DNA of 34,809 nucleotides from Hydrogenovibrio sp. UBA654 (GTDB taxonomy: Bacteria > Pseudomonadota > Gammaproteobacteria > Thiomicrospirales > Thiomicrospiraceae). Under the pieces are notes generated by a model, which did no database searches, was not told where the DNA came from, and saw nothing but the letters and a program-made list of their open reading frames with translations. Every line of letters begins with the position of its first letter. Positions within the stretch are counted from its first letter, which is position 1. The stretch is taken from assembly GCA_002299585.1 (NCBI GenBank), contig DBOE01000053.1:21892-56700 (forward strand), read 5' to 3'. Below are positions 8,691 through 17,364 of the stretch, one piece after another. Both the position numbers and the translations under genes were made by a program.

Positions 8691-8717
8691 TGTCTTCTTA
8701 AGGAGCTTAAGAAGACA
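8691..8717 (-). promoter_or_regulatory. Perfect 12-bp hairpin between mobA and the FNT channel gene
   Basis: TGTCTTCTTAAG at 8691-8702 and CTTAAGAAGACA at 8706-8717 form a perfect stem with a three-base loop, in the 87-base gap between mobA and the channel gene. On the transcribed (minus) strand no good U tract follows, so a simple intrinsic terminator is doubtful. It could be an attenuator, an mRNA processing or stability element, or a protein-binding palindrome that uncouples channel expression from the upstream operon. Confidence 0.55.
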
Positions 8718-8751
8718 ATTGAGGCGAAGTAATTATTATACAACAACATTG

Positions 8752-9321
8752 CTATGTATTTTCATTTAGGTTCAAAACTTTTTCTTTAGTCATTAAATCT
8801 ATAGCTACAGCTTTAATATTTTTTAACCAACCTTTAATAGAACGCTGATTAGCATCTAAGTAAGTAGATATTATTGCTTGTTGCTCACTAGCAATAGATA
8901 GATGAGCATAATGATCTTGTTGGTTTTGTACCATATAGGCAGTTTGCTTTTTCTCTATACTAAGCATAGCTGTTAGATAATTTTTTGGCACTAGTACCGA
9001 ATCCACTGGATAAACTATCCAACGATCAATTTCTTGTTCTTTTTGAGACTTCATCACGGTTTCTATACCAGACAAAGGCCCACAATAGTTTTTTCGTTGA
9101 TCTGCTAATACTAACACCCCTAACTGCTGATAAGCTTCTATATTTCTATTTACACTAATTACAATAGTAAAATTATGCTTGGTAATTATTTTGCTTTGTT
9201 GCTGTAATTTTTCTAATACAATTTTAATAAATGGTTTTTTTATATATAAACACCAACCTTTATCTTGCCCACCTACTCTAAGACCCCTCCCTCCAGCAAG
9301 GATAATGATACCTACATTCAA
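8752..9321 (-). CDS. mobA: Molybdenum cofactor guanylyltransferase
   Basis: This 189-residue cytoplasmic enzyme links GMP to molybdopterin to give the bis-MGD cofactor that nitrate reductase NasA needs. Evidence is the nucleotide-binding signature LAGGRGLRVGGQDKG near the N terminus, GPLSGIE in the middle, and the metal-binding Asp in YPVDSVLVP. Length is normal for the family. Its ATG overlaps the stop of the upstream trpD2-like gene (ATGA-type overlap at 9318-9321), implying translational coupling in an operon with nasA, cysG and nirBD. Confidence 0.92.
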   Translation of the reverse strand: MNVGIIILAGGRGLRVGGQDKGWCLYIKKPFIKIVLEKLQQQSKIITKHNFTIVISVNRNIEAYQQLGVLVLADQRKNYCGPLSGIETVMKSQKEQEIDRWIVYPVDSVLVPKNYLTAMLSIEKKQTAYMVQNQQDHYAHLSIASEQQAIISTYLDANQRSIKGWLKNIKAVAIDLMTKEKVLNLNENT

Positions 9322-10304
9322 GCTCTAGTTTCCCAAAATTGTCTCGCTTTAAGCAATGCTTGTTGATTGCTAATAGATTTAACTAACATTAATGACACTG
9401 CTGTGGTAGCTATTACCGAAGCTTCTCCATATTTATCTATTTTTTTACCATTCCATAGTTGCAATATATCTTCTGTTTGCCATTTTTTTCGGTGTAGATT
9501 ACGCTCAATTAATGCTGGTAATACAATATCTTTAAACTCCCCTTTTACATGGTCTGAAAAATACAGATGAGTTAAAGCATCTGGGCGAATTTCTGGTTCA
9601 CCGCCTTCACCTTTAAATGCTAAGTTTTGTTCTGCTCCGTTTAAAGATGATGCCGCATGATGTAAATTTTCAACCCCCTTATGATAAATACCTTGCATAC
9701 AATGTTTAGCATTCAGTGGATTAAGTAGTTTTACTGCAGTATTAAAGACGGTTCTTACTCCTAATTCTGTTTTTAAGTGTAGAATTTTTCTAAGCTGGGG
9801 GGCAAAGTTTTGCAAGGGTAAATAGACGGCAAAACCTTGAGAGACTAATTCTTTTGCCTCTAAAATTGAACTTGCTTGCTTAAAGTTTAGTTCTGCTAAA
9901 AATAAATCTATGTATTGTCTATGTTCTATTTGTCCGGAGTCGCCATGAATTAGCACCTTATAACCATTATTAACTAATAACTTAACACTCAATAAAAAAT
10001 AAGGCGGATAACGCCACTTGCCTGCATAAGCCGAAAAATCTATATCTATATTACTCTTGGTTGGTGCTAATAAAAATTTTGCTCGAATAGCACTTATAAA
10101 TCCCTTTAGTTCAGCTGGGGTTTCACCATTAGCCCGCATTAATAATAAAAAAGCTCCTAACTGTTTTTCAGTTACTTGTTCTGCTAGTACCATTTGCATT
10201 GCCAATTCTGCTTCTTGCTGACTTAAAGGCCGGCGACTTTTAGGGCCTTTACCCAATATACGCAAGTATTCACTAAAGGGGTGATCTCTCATTTTTTTAC
10301 TCAA
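9318..10304 (-). CDS. TrpD2/YbiB-like member of the anthranilate phosphoribosyltransferase fold
   Basis: This 328-residue protein resembles the YbiB/TrpD2 branch: an N-terminal helical domain (PLSQQEAELAMQMVLAEQVT, then LGAFLLLMRANGETPAELKGF) and a C-terminal half with GVRTVFNTAVKLLNPLNA and GEGGEPEIRP. The phosphoribosyl-pyrophosphate loop GTGGD of true TrpD is absent, being replaced by YAGKWRYPPYF, so it is unlikely to make tryptophan precursor. E. coli YbiB was reported as a nucleic-acid-binding relative. It overlaps cysG by 8 bases at its start and mobA by 4 bases at its end, so it is embedded in the nitrate assimilation operon. What it does there is not known from the sequence. Confidence 0.85.
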   Translation of the reverse strand: MSKKMRDHPFSEYLRILGKGPKSRRPLSQQEAELAMQMVLAEQVTEKQLGAFLLLMRANGETPAELKGFISAIRAKFLLAPTKSNIDIDFSAYAGKWRYPPYFLLSVKLLVNNGYKVLIHGDSGQIEHRQYIDLFLAELNFKQASSILEAKELVSQGFAVYLPLQNFAPQLRKILHLKTELGVRTVFNTAVKLLNPLNAKHCMQGIYHKGVENLHHAASSLNGAEQNLAFKGEGGEPEIRPDALTHLYFSDHVKGEFKDIVLPALIERNLHRKKWQTEDILQLWNGKKIDKYGEASVIATTAVSLMLVKSISNQQALLKARQFWETRA

Positions 10305-11700
10305 TATATTTAGGTTTTAATCGTTCTCGTACTTTTATCACCTCACCAACAATTATCAACGCTGGGGGGTTAACTTTTTTAGTAGCAATAGTTTCCACAA
10401 AAGAATCTAGCCTACATATAGTATCTCTTTGTTCGCTAGTTGTGCATTTTTCAATAACTGCCACGGGAGTATTTGGGTTCATACCTTGCTCCAAAAGGCT
10501 TTGCTGTATTTTGAGGGCATTTTTAACCCCCATATAAAAAACCATAGTATCGCCAGAATTAGCTAATCTAGCATAATCAATTATCGAAGCTCCTGCTTGT
10601 TGATGACCAGCAATAAAAACCACTGACTGTGCAAAGTCTCTATGAGTTAAGGGAAAACCTGCATACATTGAACAACCTGCTGCCGCAGTAATACCAGGAA
10701 CTACTTGATAAGTAATGTTGTTTGCCACTAAAACTTCAGCTTCTTCTGCGCCTCGACCGAATATATATGGATCGCCACCTTTTAAGCGGGCAACTCTGTT
10801 ACCTTGTTTTGCTAAATCTACCATTAATTGTGCAATATCTTGTTGCTTAACACTATGATGTTTATTTTTTTTACCAACATAAATCCGTTCTGCTTCTCGG
10901 CGAGCCATATCAATAATTTCAGGGGCAACTAGCCTATCATATAAAATCACATCTGCCTGTTGTAATAACCTAAGGGCTTTAAAAGTCATTAAATCAGGAT
11001 CTCCAGGGCCTGCTCCTATTAAATATACCTCGCCAGTCGGCTCTAGTTGCCCTGTTTTGGCAAGCTGCTTTATTTTGTTATCTAAAAGTTGCTCTGCTTC
11101 ATTAAAATTACCATGCACAGCCTTATCAATAAAAGAACCATCTAATAAACTTTCCCAAAAAGCTTTTCGTCCACCTAAACTACTAATGCTATCTTTAACT
11201 TTTTGCCGATAACGGCCCACTAAATCTGCTAATTTACTAAACCCCGCAGGAATCATAGTTTCTAAACGAGCTTTCATTAATCTTGCCAATACAGGTGAAC
11301 GACCACCAGTTGATAGTGCAATTGTCATAGGATTTCTATCAACTATGGCTGGTAGAATAAAATCACAATACTGAGTTTGATCGGCGACATTTACAGGGAT
11401 ATTATGTTGTTGACAATATGTATAAACGGCCTGATTAACCGCTTGATCATCCGTTGCAGAAATAACATACTTAGGAACAGAGATACTGGCAACTAATTCT
11501 GCAGAAAATGAACCGATATTCCAAGTTATTTTGCCCTCAGATAAATGATGCTTCATTTCTGTTTTAAGCTCAGGAGCAATCACACTAACTATTGCTCCTG
11601 CTTGAATAAATAGGTCAGCTTTTCTGGCGGCTACCCCACCCCCTCCTACAATTAAACAATGTTGTTGTTTAATATTGACAAAAATAGGTAAATAGTCCAA
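10297..11700 (-). CDS. cysG: Siroheme synthase (trifunctional CysG)
   Basis: This 467-residue fusion makes siroheme from uroporphyrinogen III, supplying the nitrite reductase NirB. The N-terminal part has the NAD-binding motif of precorrin-2 dehydrogenase/ferrochelatase (LIVGGGGVAARKADL, about 16-30) and STGGRSPVLARLMK (about 130-143). The C-terminal part from about residue 220 is the SAM-dependent methyltransferase (GAGPGDPDLMTFKAL, RLKGGDPYIFGRG, VVPGITAAAGCSMYAG). Length matches E. coli CysG. It lies 38 bases after nasA and overlaps the trpD2-like gene at its end. An order nirB-nirD-nasA followed by a siroheme gene is also known in pseudomonads. Confidence 0.96.
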   Translation of the reverse strand: MDYLPIFVNIKQQHCLIVGGGGVAARKADLFIQAGAIVSVIAPELKTEMKHHLSEGKITWNIGSFSAELVASISVPKYVISATDDQAVNQAVYTYCQQHNIPVNVADQTQYCDFILPAIVDRNPMTIALSTGGRSPVLARLMKARLETMIPAGFSKLADLVGRYRQKVKDSISSLGGRKAFWESLLDGSFIDKAVHGNFNEAEQLLDNKIKQLAKTGQLEPTGEVYLIGAGPGDPDLMTFKALRLLQQADVILYDRLVAPEIIDMARREAERIYVGKKNKHHSVKQQDIAQLMVDLAKQGNRVARLKGGDPYIFGRGAEEAEVLVANNITYQVVPGITAAAGCSMYAGFPLTHRDFAQSVVFIAGHQQAGASIIDYARLANSGDTMVFYMGVKNALKIQQSLLEQGMNPNTPVAVIEKCTTSEQRDTICRLDSFVETIATKKVNPPALIIVGEVIKVRERLKPKYIE

Positions 11701-11738
11701 TTCATAATTCCTTGGTTATTTTAATTGCTTATAACTGC

Positions 11739-14450
11739 TTATAACGGCTTAATGTTTTTTGCAATTATTTCTGTTAATTCTGGAATACAGCTACCGCAAT
11801 TAGTTCCTGCTTTAAGTGCCGAGCCAATTTGTTCAACAGTTTGCAAAGAGTCTTTATTGATTGCTTCAATAATTGTATTAATACCGACACTAAAACAAGA
11901 ACAAACTATTCTGCCCTCATCTTTTGCTCCCGACTTTTTGCCCGCTAATAAACTTAAACGAGTTTTAGGGCCTATTTCCTTGGCGATAAAAATAGAACCT
12001 AGCCAACTTGGATTTGGTAATTCTATACTTGGAGACATAAAAAACACTAGATCTAGGCAACCATTAATTAGTTTGGCACTACGAAATCTTTGCCCTGCCT
12101 TGTCTTCATACCTGATTATTTCACCATCATTTCCTAAAATATTTTTAGCCCAAATCAAGTTATCTTGTGGAATATTTAAACAACCAACTTTATATCTATA
12201 AAACTTTTTACCTATTATTTTTACCCAATAGTCAAAGCCATCTAATACTTCTTTACTTAATGGCTGGCGACTAAGAATAAAACCATGCCACGCAACATTA
12301 AAAGCTTCTATAGCTACCACAGAATGCTTAAACTCTGGTTGCCCTGCTAAGGGGTCAACATTATCGGCAACTAAAACATCGACTCTAGCTTTATTTGAGT
12401 ATTGAGCAGTCCAATGCAAGGGTATAAAAACATCTCCTTGTCGTTGATTTTTAGTTATATCAACCCTGCCAATAAATTCACCTAGCTTATTTTTTACTCT
12501 TGCCAGTTCCCCTGATTTAACTCCATATTTTGCAGCATCTTTAGGGTTAATAGCAACATAGGGTTCATCAATATGAGCCATTAATTTAGCTGTTTTTGCC
12601 GTTCTTGTCATAGAGTGCCACTGGTCTCTTACTCGACCAGTATTTAACATTAAAGGGTATTTCTTTGATCTTTTGCTAGTAGGTTGTCTTGGTGTAATCG
12701 TAATAAATTGTGCTTTTTTTGATGATGTAAAAAATTTATTATCCAAAAACATGCGTTTAGTGCCATTGGGGTTTTGCTTATTTACTGGCCATTGCACTGG
12801 TTTTAAGTCATTATATTCTTGCTCTGATATTTCTGAAAATGCCGATATATCAAAATCCCTACTGCCATTGTTTTCAAAACCCGATAATTGGGCATGTTCA
12901 CGAAAAATTTCTACTGCATTTTTATAATTAAAATATTTTTTCCAGCCCATACGTTTAGCAACTTCACTTAATATCCACCAGTCTGGTCGTGCATTTTCTG
13001 GTGCTTGCATAAACTGACGTTGAATAGATATTGTACGATCAGAGTTGGTTACCGAACCATCAGTTTCCCCCCAGGTTGTTGAGGGTAGCAAAACATTACC
13101 CACTTGTGTAGTATCAGTATTTTGCACACAGTCTTGCACTACTACAAAATCACAGTTTTTTAAAGCGGCTTTAACCGCATTTGCGTCAGGCATAGAAACT
13201 ACAGGGTTAGTATTCATAATCCAAATAGCTTTTATTTTGCCTTCACCAACAGCTTTAAACATCTCAACCGCTTTTAAACCATTAGTTTGAGCCATATTTT
13301 CTGCTTGCCAAAATCTTGCAACCTTGTCAATATTTTCAGCTTTATTAAAATCCATATGAGCCGCTAATTGATTAGCTAAACCACCAACTTCTCTACCTCC
13401 CATTGCATTTGGTTGCCCTGTAATAGAAAATGGCCCTGCCCCTTCTTTACCAAGCCTACCAGTTGCTAAATGACAATTTATTATCGCATTAGATTTATCT
13501 ACTCCAGAAGTTGATTGATTTACTCCTTGTGAATACATGGTTACCATTTTTTCGGTCTCTACTGACCAATCTAACCACTGTGTTAAATCCTTTAGATCTA
13601 AATCACATTGCTTGGCAAGCTGTGCAAGATTACCTTGTAATTCTTGAGCTTGTTGAATAGCTTCGCTAAAGCCTTCTGTGTAGTTTTCAACAAACTCTTC
13701 ATCTAACGCATTTTGTTGTGATAAATAAGCTAACAAACCATTAAATAAAGCCCCATCCATCCCCGGTTTTATAGCTAAATGTAAGTCTGCAACATCACAA
13801 GTAGCTGTTTTTCTAGGGTCAATTACAACCACTTTTAAATTAGGATTATTTTTTTTGGCAGCAACTATACGCTGGTAAACAATTGGATGAGCCCAAGCTG
13901 CATTTGAACCTACCATAGTAATTAAATTAGCATGGTCTAAATCTTCATACGAACAAGGAACGGTGTCCGAACCAAAAGCTCTTTTATAACCAACTACTGC
14001 GGACGCCATACACAATCTAGAATTAGTATCAATATTGGCAGTACCCATAAAACCTTTAATTAGTTTATTGGCTACATAATAGTCCTCAGTTAAAAATTGT
14101 CCAGATACATAAAAAGCCACCGCATTTGTACCATGCTCAGCAATTATATTTTTAAAAGTATTTGCTACAGTTGATAGAGCCGTATCCCAGCCAACGATTT
14201 TGCCATTAATTTGTGGATTAAGCATTCGTCCATCATAATCAATGGTTTCCCCTGCTGAAGAACCTTTTACACATAATTTACCAAAATTTGCGGGATGGCT
14301 TTTATCACCAATTACTTTTACTTCAAAATTTTTAAAAGTATTTTTTTTCTTCGGGGTTACAGATATGCCACAACCAACCCCGCAATACGGGCAGGTAGTT
14401 TTTATTTCTGACTCTATTGGTTGTTTTGCTAAAAAAGCTGGTTCAGCCAT
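11739..14450 (-). CDS. nasA: Assimilatory nitrate reductase catalytic subunit
   Basis: This 903-residue cytoplasmic molybdoenzyme reduces nitrate to nitrite. C20, C23, C27 and C60 form the N-terminal [4Fe-4S] site (CPYCGVGCG, GKLCVKG). The large bis-MGD domains follow (SRLCMASAVVGYKRAFGSD, MTRTAKTAKLMAH, PLHWTAQYS). A C-terminal BFD-like [2Fe-2S] domain has C850, C852, C885 and C888 (VCSCFSVG, TNCGSCIPEL). That extra cluster is typical of NADH-linked assimilatory reductases and receives electrons from a flavoprotein, here most likely the FAD protein at 17365-18564. Formate dehydrogenase, a relative, is excluded by the BFD domain and by the nir genes next door. The ATG shares one base with the nirD stop (TAATG), so translation is coupled. 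Confidence 0.97.
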   Translation of the reverse strand: MAEPAFLAKQPIESEIKTTCPYCGVGCGISVTPKKKNTFKNFEVKVIGDKSHPANFGKLCVKGSSAGETIDYDGRMLNPQINGKIVGWDTALSTVANTFKNIIAEHGTNAVAFYVSGQFLTEDYYVANKLIKGFMGTANIDTNSRLCMASAVVGYKRAFGSDTVPCSYEDLDHANLITMVGSNAAWAHPIVYQRIVAAKKNNPNLKVVVIDPRKTATCDVADLHLAIKPGMDGALFNGLLAYLSQQNALDEEFVENYTEGFSEAIQQAQELQGNLAQLAKQCDLDLKDLTQWLDWSVETEKMVTMYSQGVNQSTSGVDKSNAIINCHLATGRLGKEGAGPFSITGQPNAMGGREVGGLANQLAAHMDFNKAENIDKVARFWQAENMAQTNGLKAVEMFKAVGEGKIKAIWIMNTNPVVSMPDANAVKAALKNCDFVVVQDCVQNTDTTQVGNVLLPSTTWGETDGSVTNSDRTISIQRQFMQAPENARPDWWILSEVAKRMGWKKYFNYKNAVEIFREHAQLSGFENNGSRDFDISAFSEISEQEYNDLKPVQWPVNKQNPNGTKRMFLDNKFFTSSKKAQFITITPRQPTSKRSKKYPLMLNTGRVRDQWHSMTRTAKTAKLMAHIDEPYVAINPKDAAKYGVKSGELARVKNKLGEFIGRVDITKNQRQGDVFIPLHWTAQYSNKARVDVLVADNVDPLAGQPEFKHSVVAIEAFNVAWHGFILSRQPLSKEVLDGFDYWVKIIGKKFYRYKVGCLNIPQDNLIWAKNILGNDGEIIRYEDKAGQRFRSAKLINGCLDLVFFMSPSIELPNPSWLGSIFIAKEIGPKTRLSLLAGKKSGAKDEGRIVCSCFSVGINTIIEAINKDSLQTVEQIGSALKAGTNCGSCIPELTEIIAKNIKPL

Positions 14451-14773
14451 TAAATTTTAACCAAGACTTGTTTATTCTCAATTTTTGTTTCATAAGCCTC
14501 TATAGATGGGGCATCTTCATCATCTATATTCTTGCCAGTTTTTAGGCTGTAATGCTGTTTATATAATGGTGCTGCAACCATAAGATGGCCGTTTAAATCA
14601 CCAACCATGCCACGAGACATTACAAATGCCTTACCTACTGGGTCAAAGTTATTTAATGCATAAACCTCTCCGTCAACATAAAACAAAGCTATTTGTATAC
14701 TTTCAACCAATGCTGCAACGCCAGAGTTTTTAACTAGGTCATTAACCGAGCATACTTTTTTAAACCCAACCAT
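14450..14773 (-). CDS. nirD: Nitrite reductase (NADH) small subunit
   Basis: This 107-residue Rieske-fold protein partners NirB. The sequence shows the compact beta pattern of NirD (CSVNDLVKNSGVAALVES, IQIALFYVDGEVYALNNFDP, FVMSRGMVGDLNGHLMVAAPLYKQHYSL). The cysteines and histidines of a true Rieske cluster are missing: where CxH and CxxH would be there are NNFDP and APLYKQHYSL. This is normal for NirD, which lacks the cluster. It is 22 bases after nirB and overlaps nasA by one base, so it is co-transcribed with both. Confidence 0.95.
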   Translation of the reverse strand: MVGFKKVCSVNDLVKNSGVAALVESIQIALFYVDGEVYALNNFDPVGKAFVMSRGMVGDLNGHLMVAAPLYKQHYSLKTGKNIDDEDAPSIEAYETKIENKQVLVKI

Positions 14774-14795
14774 TTTTTCTCCTCAATTTTTAAAG

Positions 14796-17339
14796 TTACG
14801 CTATTTCTCTAACTTCAATGGCAATACCATCTAATTTTTCTTGCTCCGTTGCGGGTCTTATTTGCCCACGCTCTTCTACAAATAGCTGCTCTGCTTTACT
14901 ATCAACATTTACAAAAGAACGAAAACGTTTTATAAAACTAGGGCTTTCTAATGCTGTTTGCCAATCACAAGCATAACTTGCCATTAAACCTGCCATTTGC
15001 TGTTCTAATTCTTCACCAATATTTAGCGAATCATTAATCACTACATCTTGTAAATAACTTAAGCCGCCTTCTAGATTATCCATCCAAGTAGCTGTTCTTT
15101 GCATGCGGTCTGCGGTTCTGATATAAAACATTAATAATCTATCTACATATCTAAACACTTCTTCTTGAGTTAATTTAGTCGCAAATAAATCCGCATGGCG
15201 AGGTTTCATTCCACCGTTACCACACACATATAAATTCCAACCTTCTTCGGTTGAAATTAAACCTATATCTTTCGCTTGTGCTTCGGCACATTCGCGAGTA
15301 CAACCAGATACTCCCATTTTCATTTTATGTGGTGAACGAATGCCTTTATAGCGATTTTCTAAATCTATTGCCATAGTAACTGAGTCATCTAAACCAAAAC
15401 GACACCAAGTAGAACCAACACAAGACTTTACTGTTCTTAAAGATTTTGCATAGGCTTGACCTGACTCAAACCCTGCATCAAGTAGTGCCTGCCAAATTTC
15501 AGGTAAGTCATTCATCTGGGCACCAAATAATACTATTCTTTGCCCACCATTTATTTTGGTATACAGTTTATATTTTGTGGCTACCTCGCCTAAAACTATT
15601 AATTTTTGTGGGGTTATTTCACCACCAGGAACTCGTGGAATTACCGAATAGGTACCATCTTTTTGCATATTACCAAGATAATTATCATTGGTATCTTGTA
15701 ATTGAATTTTATCAGCCTCTAGGGCATAACTATTCCATAATGAACCAAAAATACTACCAACGGCTTGCTTACAAACTTCACAACCATAACCTTTACCATG
15801 TTTATCTAATAAATCAGCAAAGGTTTTAATTTCTTCAACTTGACAAATATGATACAAGCCTTGTCGGTCGTGTCCAAAATGCTCACAAATATCAGTATTA
15901 ACTTCTACACCACGATTAGCCAGTTCACTATTTAAAACATTAGTGACTAATTGAATACAACCACCACAACCAGTACCTGCTTGGGTCGTGGATTTAATAT
16001 CACTCATGGTGCAACAACCAGCATCTACCGCATCAGAAATATCTCCTTTAGTAACATCAAAACAGGAACATATTTGTGCACTAGCAGGTAGTGCATCAGG
16101 CCCAAACAAATCTTCACCGCCACCATCACGACTAGGCAAAATTAAAGCATCAGGGTGTTCTGGTAAATCCATTTCATTGAGCATTAGCTGTAATAAATTA
16201 CTATAGTCCTCTGCATTACCAACTAATACTGCACCTAGTAGTTTTTTACCATCACGAGATACTACAATTTTTTTATATATTTCTTCAGGGCCATTTTCAT
16301 AGACATAAGACATAGCATCTTCATCTGTACCGTGAGGGTCGCCAACTGAACCAACATCAATACCCATTAATTTCAGTTTGGTACTCATGTCCACGCCTTC
16401 AAAAGAGGCTACTTTTGCATTTAACTGGTCAACAACTACTTGTGCCATGGCATAACCTGGGGCAACTAGCCCATAAATCATCCCATCATGTAAGGCACAT
16501 TCTCCTATCGCATAAACATCGGTATCTGAAGTAAGACATTGGTTATCTATAACAATACCGCCTCTTGGCCCTAGCTCTAAACCTACTTTTTTGGCTAAAT
16601 CATCTCTGGCTCTAATACCTACTGAAAATAAAACTATGTCTGTTTCTAAAGATTCGCCATCAGCAAACACCATTTTATTTAAACAATCATCGCCATCAAT
16701 AATTTCTGTAGTAGATTTGCTAGTGTGTACGGTTATATCAAGATTTTCTATTTTGCGTTTTAGTAAAGCCGCTCCACCTTCATCTAATTGTACCGGCATT
16801 AATCTTGGTGCAAATTCAACCACATGAGTTTTTAAACCTAAATCAGTTAGAGCCTTTGCTGCTTCTAAACCTAAAAGACCGCCACCAACCACTGTGCCAA
16901 CACTACCTTTGTCAGCAGCCGCTTGAATTGCATCTAAATCTTCGATAGTACGATAAACTAAACAGCCATCACGGTCATTACCAGTAATTGGTGGTACAAA
17001 AGAATAAGAACCCGTTGCCATTACTAATTTATCATAAGCTATTTTAATACCACTTTCAGAGGTAACTATTTTAGCTTTTCTATCTATATCAACAGCCTTA
17101 TCGCCAATATAGATAGTTACATTATTGTCTTCATAGAAATTAGGTTTTACTAAAGAAAGATCTTCGGCAGTTTTGCCTGAAAAATATGACGATAAATATA
17201 CTCTATCGTAAGCAACCCTAACTTCTTCGCAAAAAGTATGCACCTCAAAATTATCATAATGCTCACTGGCAACAAGTTTTTCGATAAAACTATGCCCGAC
17301 CATTCCATTACCAATCACTACTATTTTTTGCTTACTCAT
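14796..17339 (-). CDS. nirB: NADH-dependent nitrite reductase large subunit
   Basis: This cytoplasmic enzyme reduces nitrite to ammonium by six electrons from NADH. With the start chosen here (MSKQKIVVIGNGMVGHSF) it is 847 residues, the usual family length; longer starts at 17351 or 17384 only add residues unlike the family. The order is an FAD/NAD(P)H domain (about 1-300), a BFD [2Fe-2S] centre (C424, C426, C458, C461), a second BFD-like segment (about 485-530), and the siroheme/[4Fe-4S] domain with C640-x5-C646 and C680-x3-C684 (SCVGSTWC, SGCTREC). Translation must begin just after a run of eight G (17342-17349), which serves as an unusual Shine-Dalgarno region. It follows the NirB-like FAD protein by 25 bases. 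Confidence 0.96.
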   Translation of the reverse strand: MSKQKIVVIGNGMVGHSFIEKLVASEHYDNFEVHTFCEEVRVAYDRVYLSSYFSGKTAEDLSLVKPNFYEDNNVTIYIGDKAVDIDRKAKIVTSESGIKIAYDKLVMATGSYSFVPPITGNDRDGCLVYRTIEDLDAIQAAADKGSVGTVVGGGLLGLEAAKALTDLGLKTHVVEFAPRLMPVQLDEGGAALLKRKIENLDITVHTSKSTTEIIDGDDCLNKMVFADGESLETDIVLFSVGIRARDDLAKKVGLELGPRGGIVIDNQCLTSDTDVYAIGECALHDGMIYGLVAPGYAMAQVVVDQLNAKVASFEGVDMSTKLKLMGIDVGSVGDPHGTDEDAMSYVYENGPEEIYKKIVVSRDGKKLLGAVLVGNAEDYSNLLQLMLNEMDLPEHPDALILPSRDGGGEDLFGPDALPASAQICSCFDVTKGDISDAVDAGCCTMSDIKSTTQAGTGCGGCIQLVTNVLNSELANRGVEVNTDICEHFGHDRQGLYHICQVEEIKTFADLLDKHGKGYGCEVCKQAVGSIFGSLWNSYALEADKIQLQDTNDNYLGNMQKDGTYSVIPRVPGGEITPQKLIVLGEVATKYKLYTKINGGQRIVLFGAQMNDLPEIWQALLDAGFESGQAYAKSLRTVKSCVGSTWCRFGLDDSVTMAIDLENRYKGIRSPHKMKMGVSGCTRECAEAQAKDIGLISTEEGWNLYVCGNGGMKPRHADLFATKLTQEEVFRYVDRLLMFYIRTADRMQRTATWMDNLEGGLSYLQDVVINDSLNIGEELEQQMAGLMASYACDWQTALESPSFIKRFRSFVNVDSKAEQLFVEERGQIRPATEQEKLDGIAIEVREIA

Positions 17340-17341
17340 TT

Positions 17342-17349
17342 CCCCCCCC
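17342..17349 (-). repeat. G8 tract at the nirB ribosome-binding site
   Basis: Eight G on the coding strand lie three bases before the nirB ATG (17337-17339). They act as the only Shine-Dalgarno-like sequence, and the last of them also completes an upstream ATG (17349-17351) in the same frame. A change in tract length would alter ribosome spacing for the main start without shifting its frame. Confidence 0.75.
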
Positions 17350-17364
17350 ATTTCTTTGTTAAAC

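Noticed and set aside
11725..12201. Plus-strand frame of 158 codons opposite nasA
   Set aside because: It lies wholly inside the complement of an intact gene with clear motifs, and shows no family features or ribosome-binding site.
11739..14450. Formate dehydrogenase instead of nitrate reductase
   Set aside because: The C-terminal BFD-like [2Fe-2S] domain, the absence of fdh accessory genes and the nirBD, cysG and mobA context all favour NasA.
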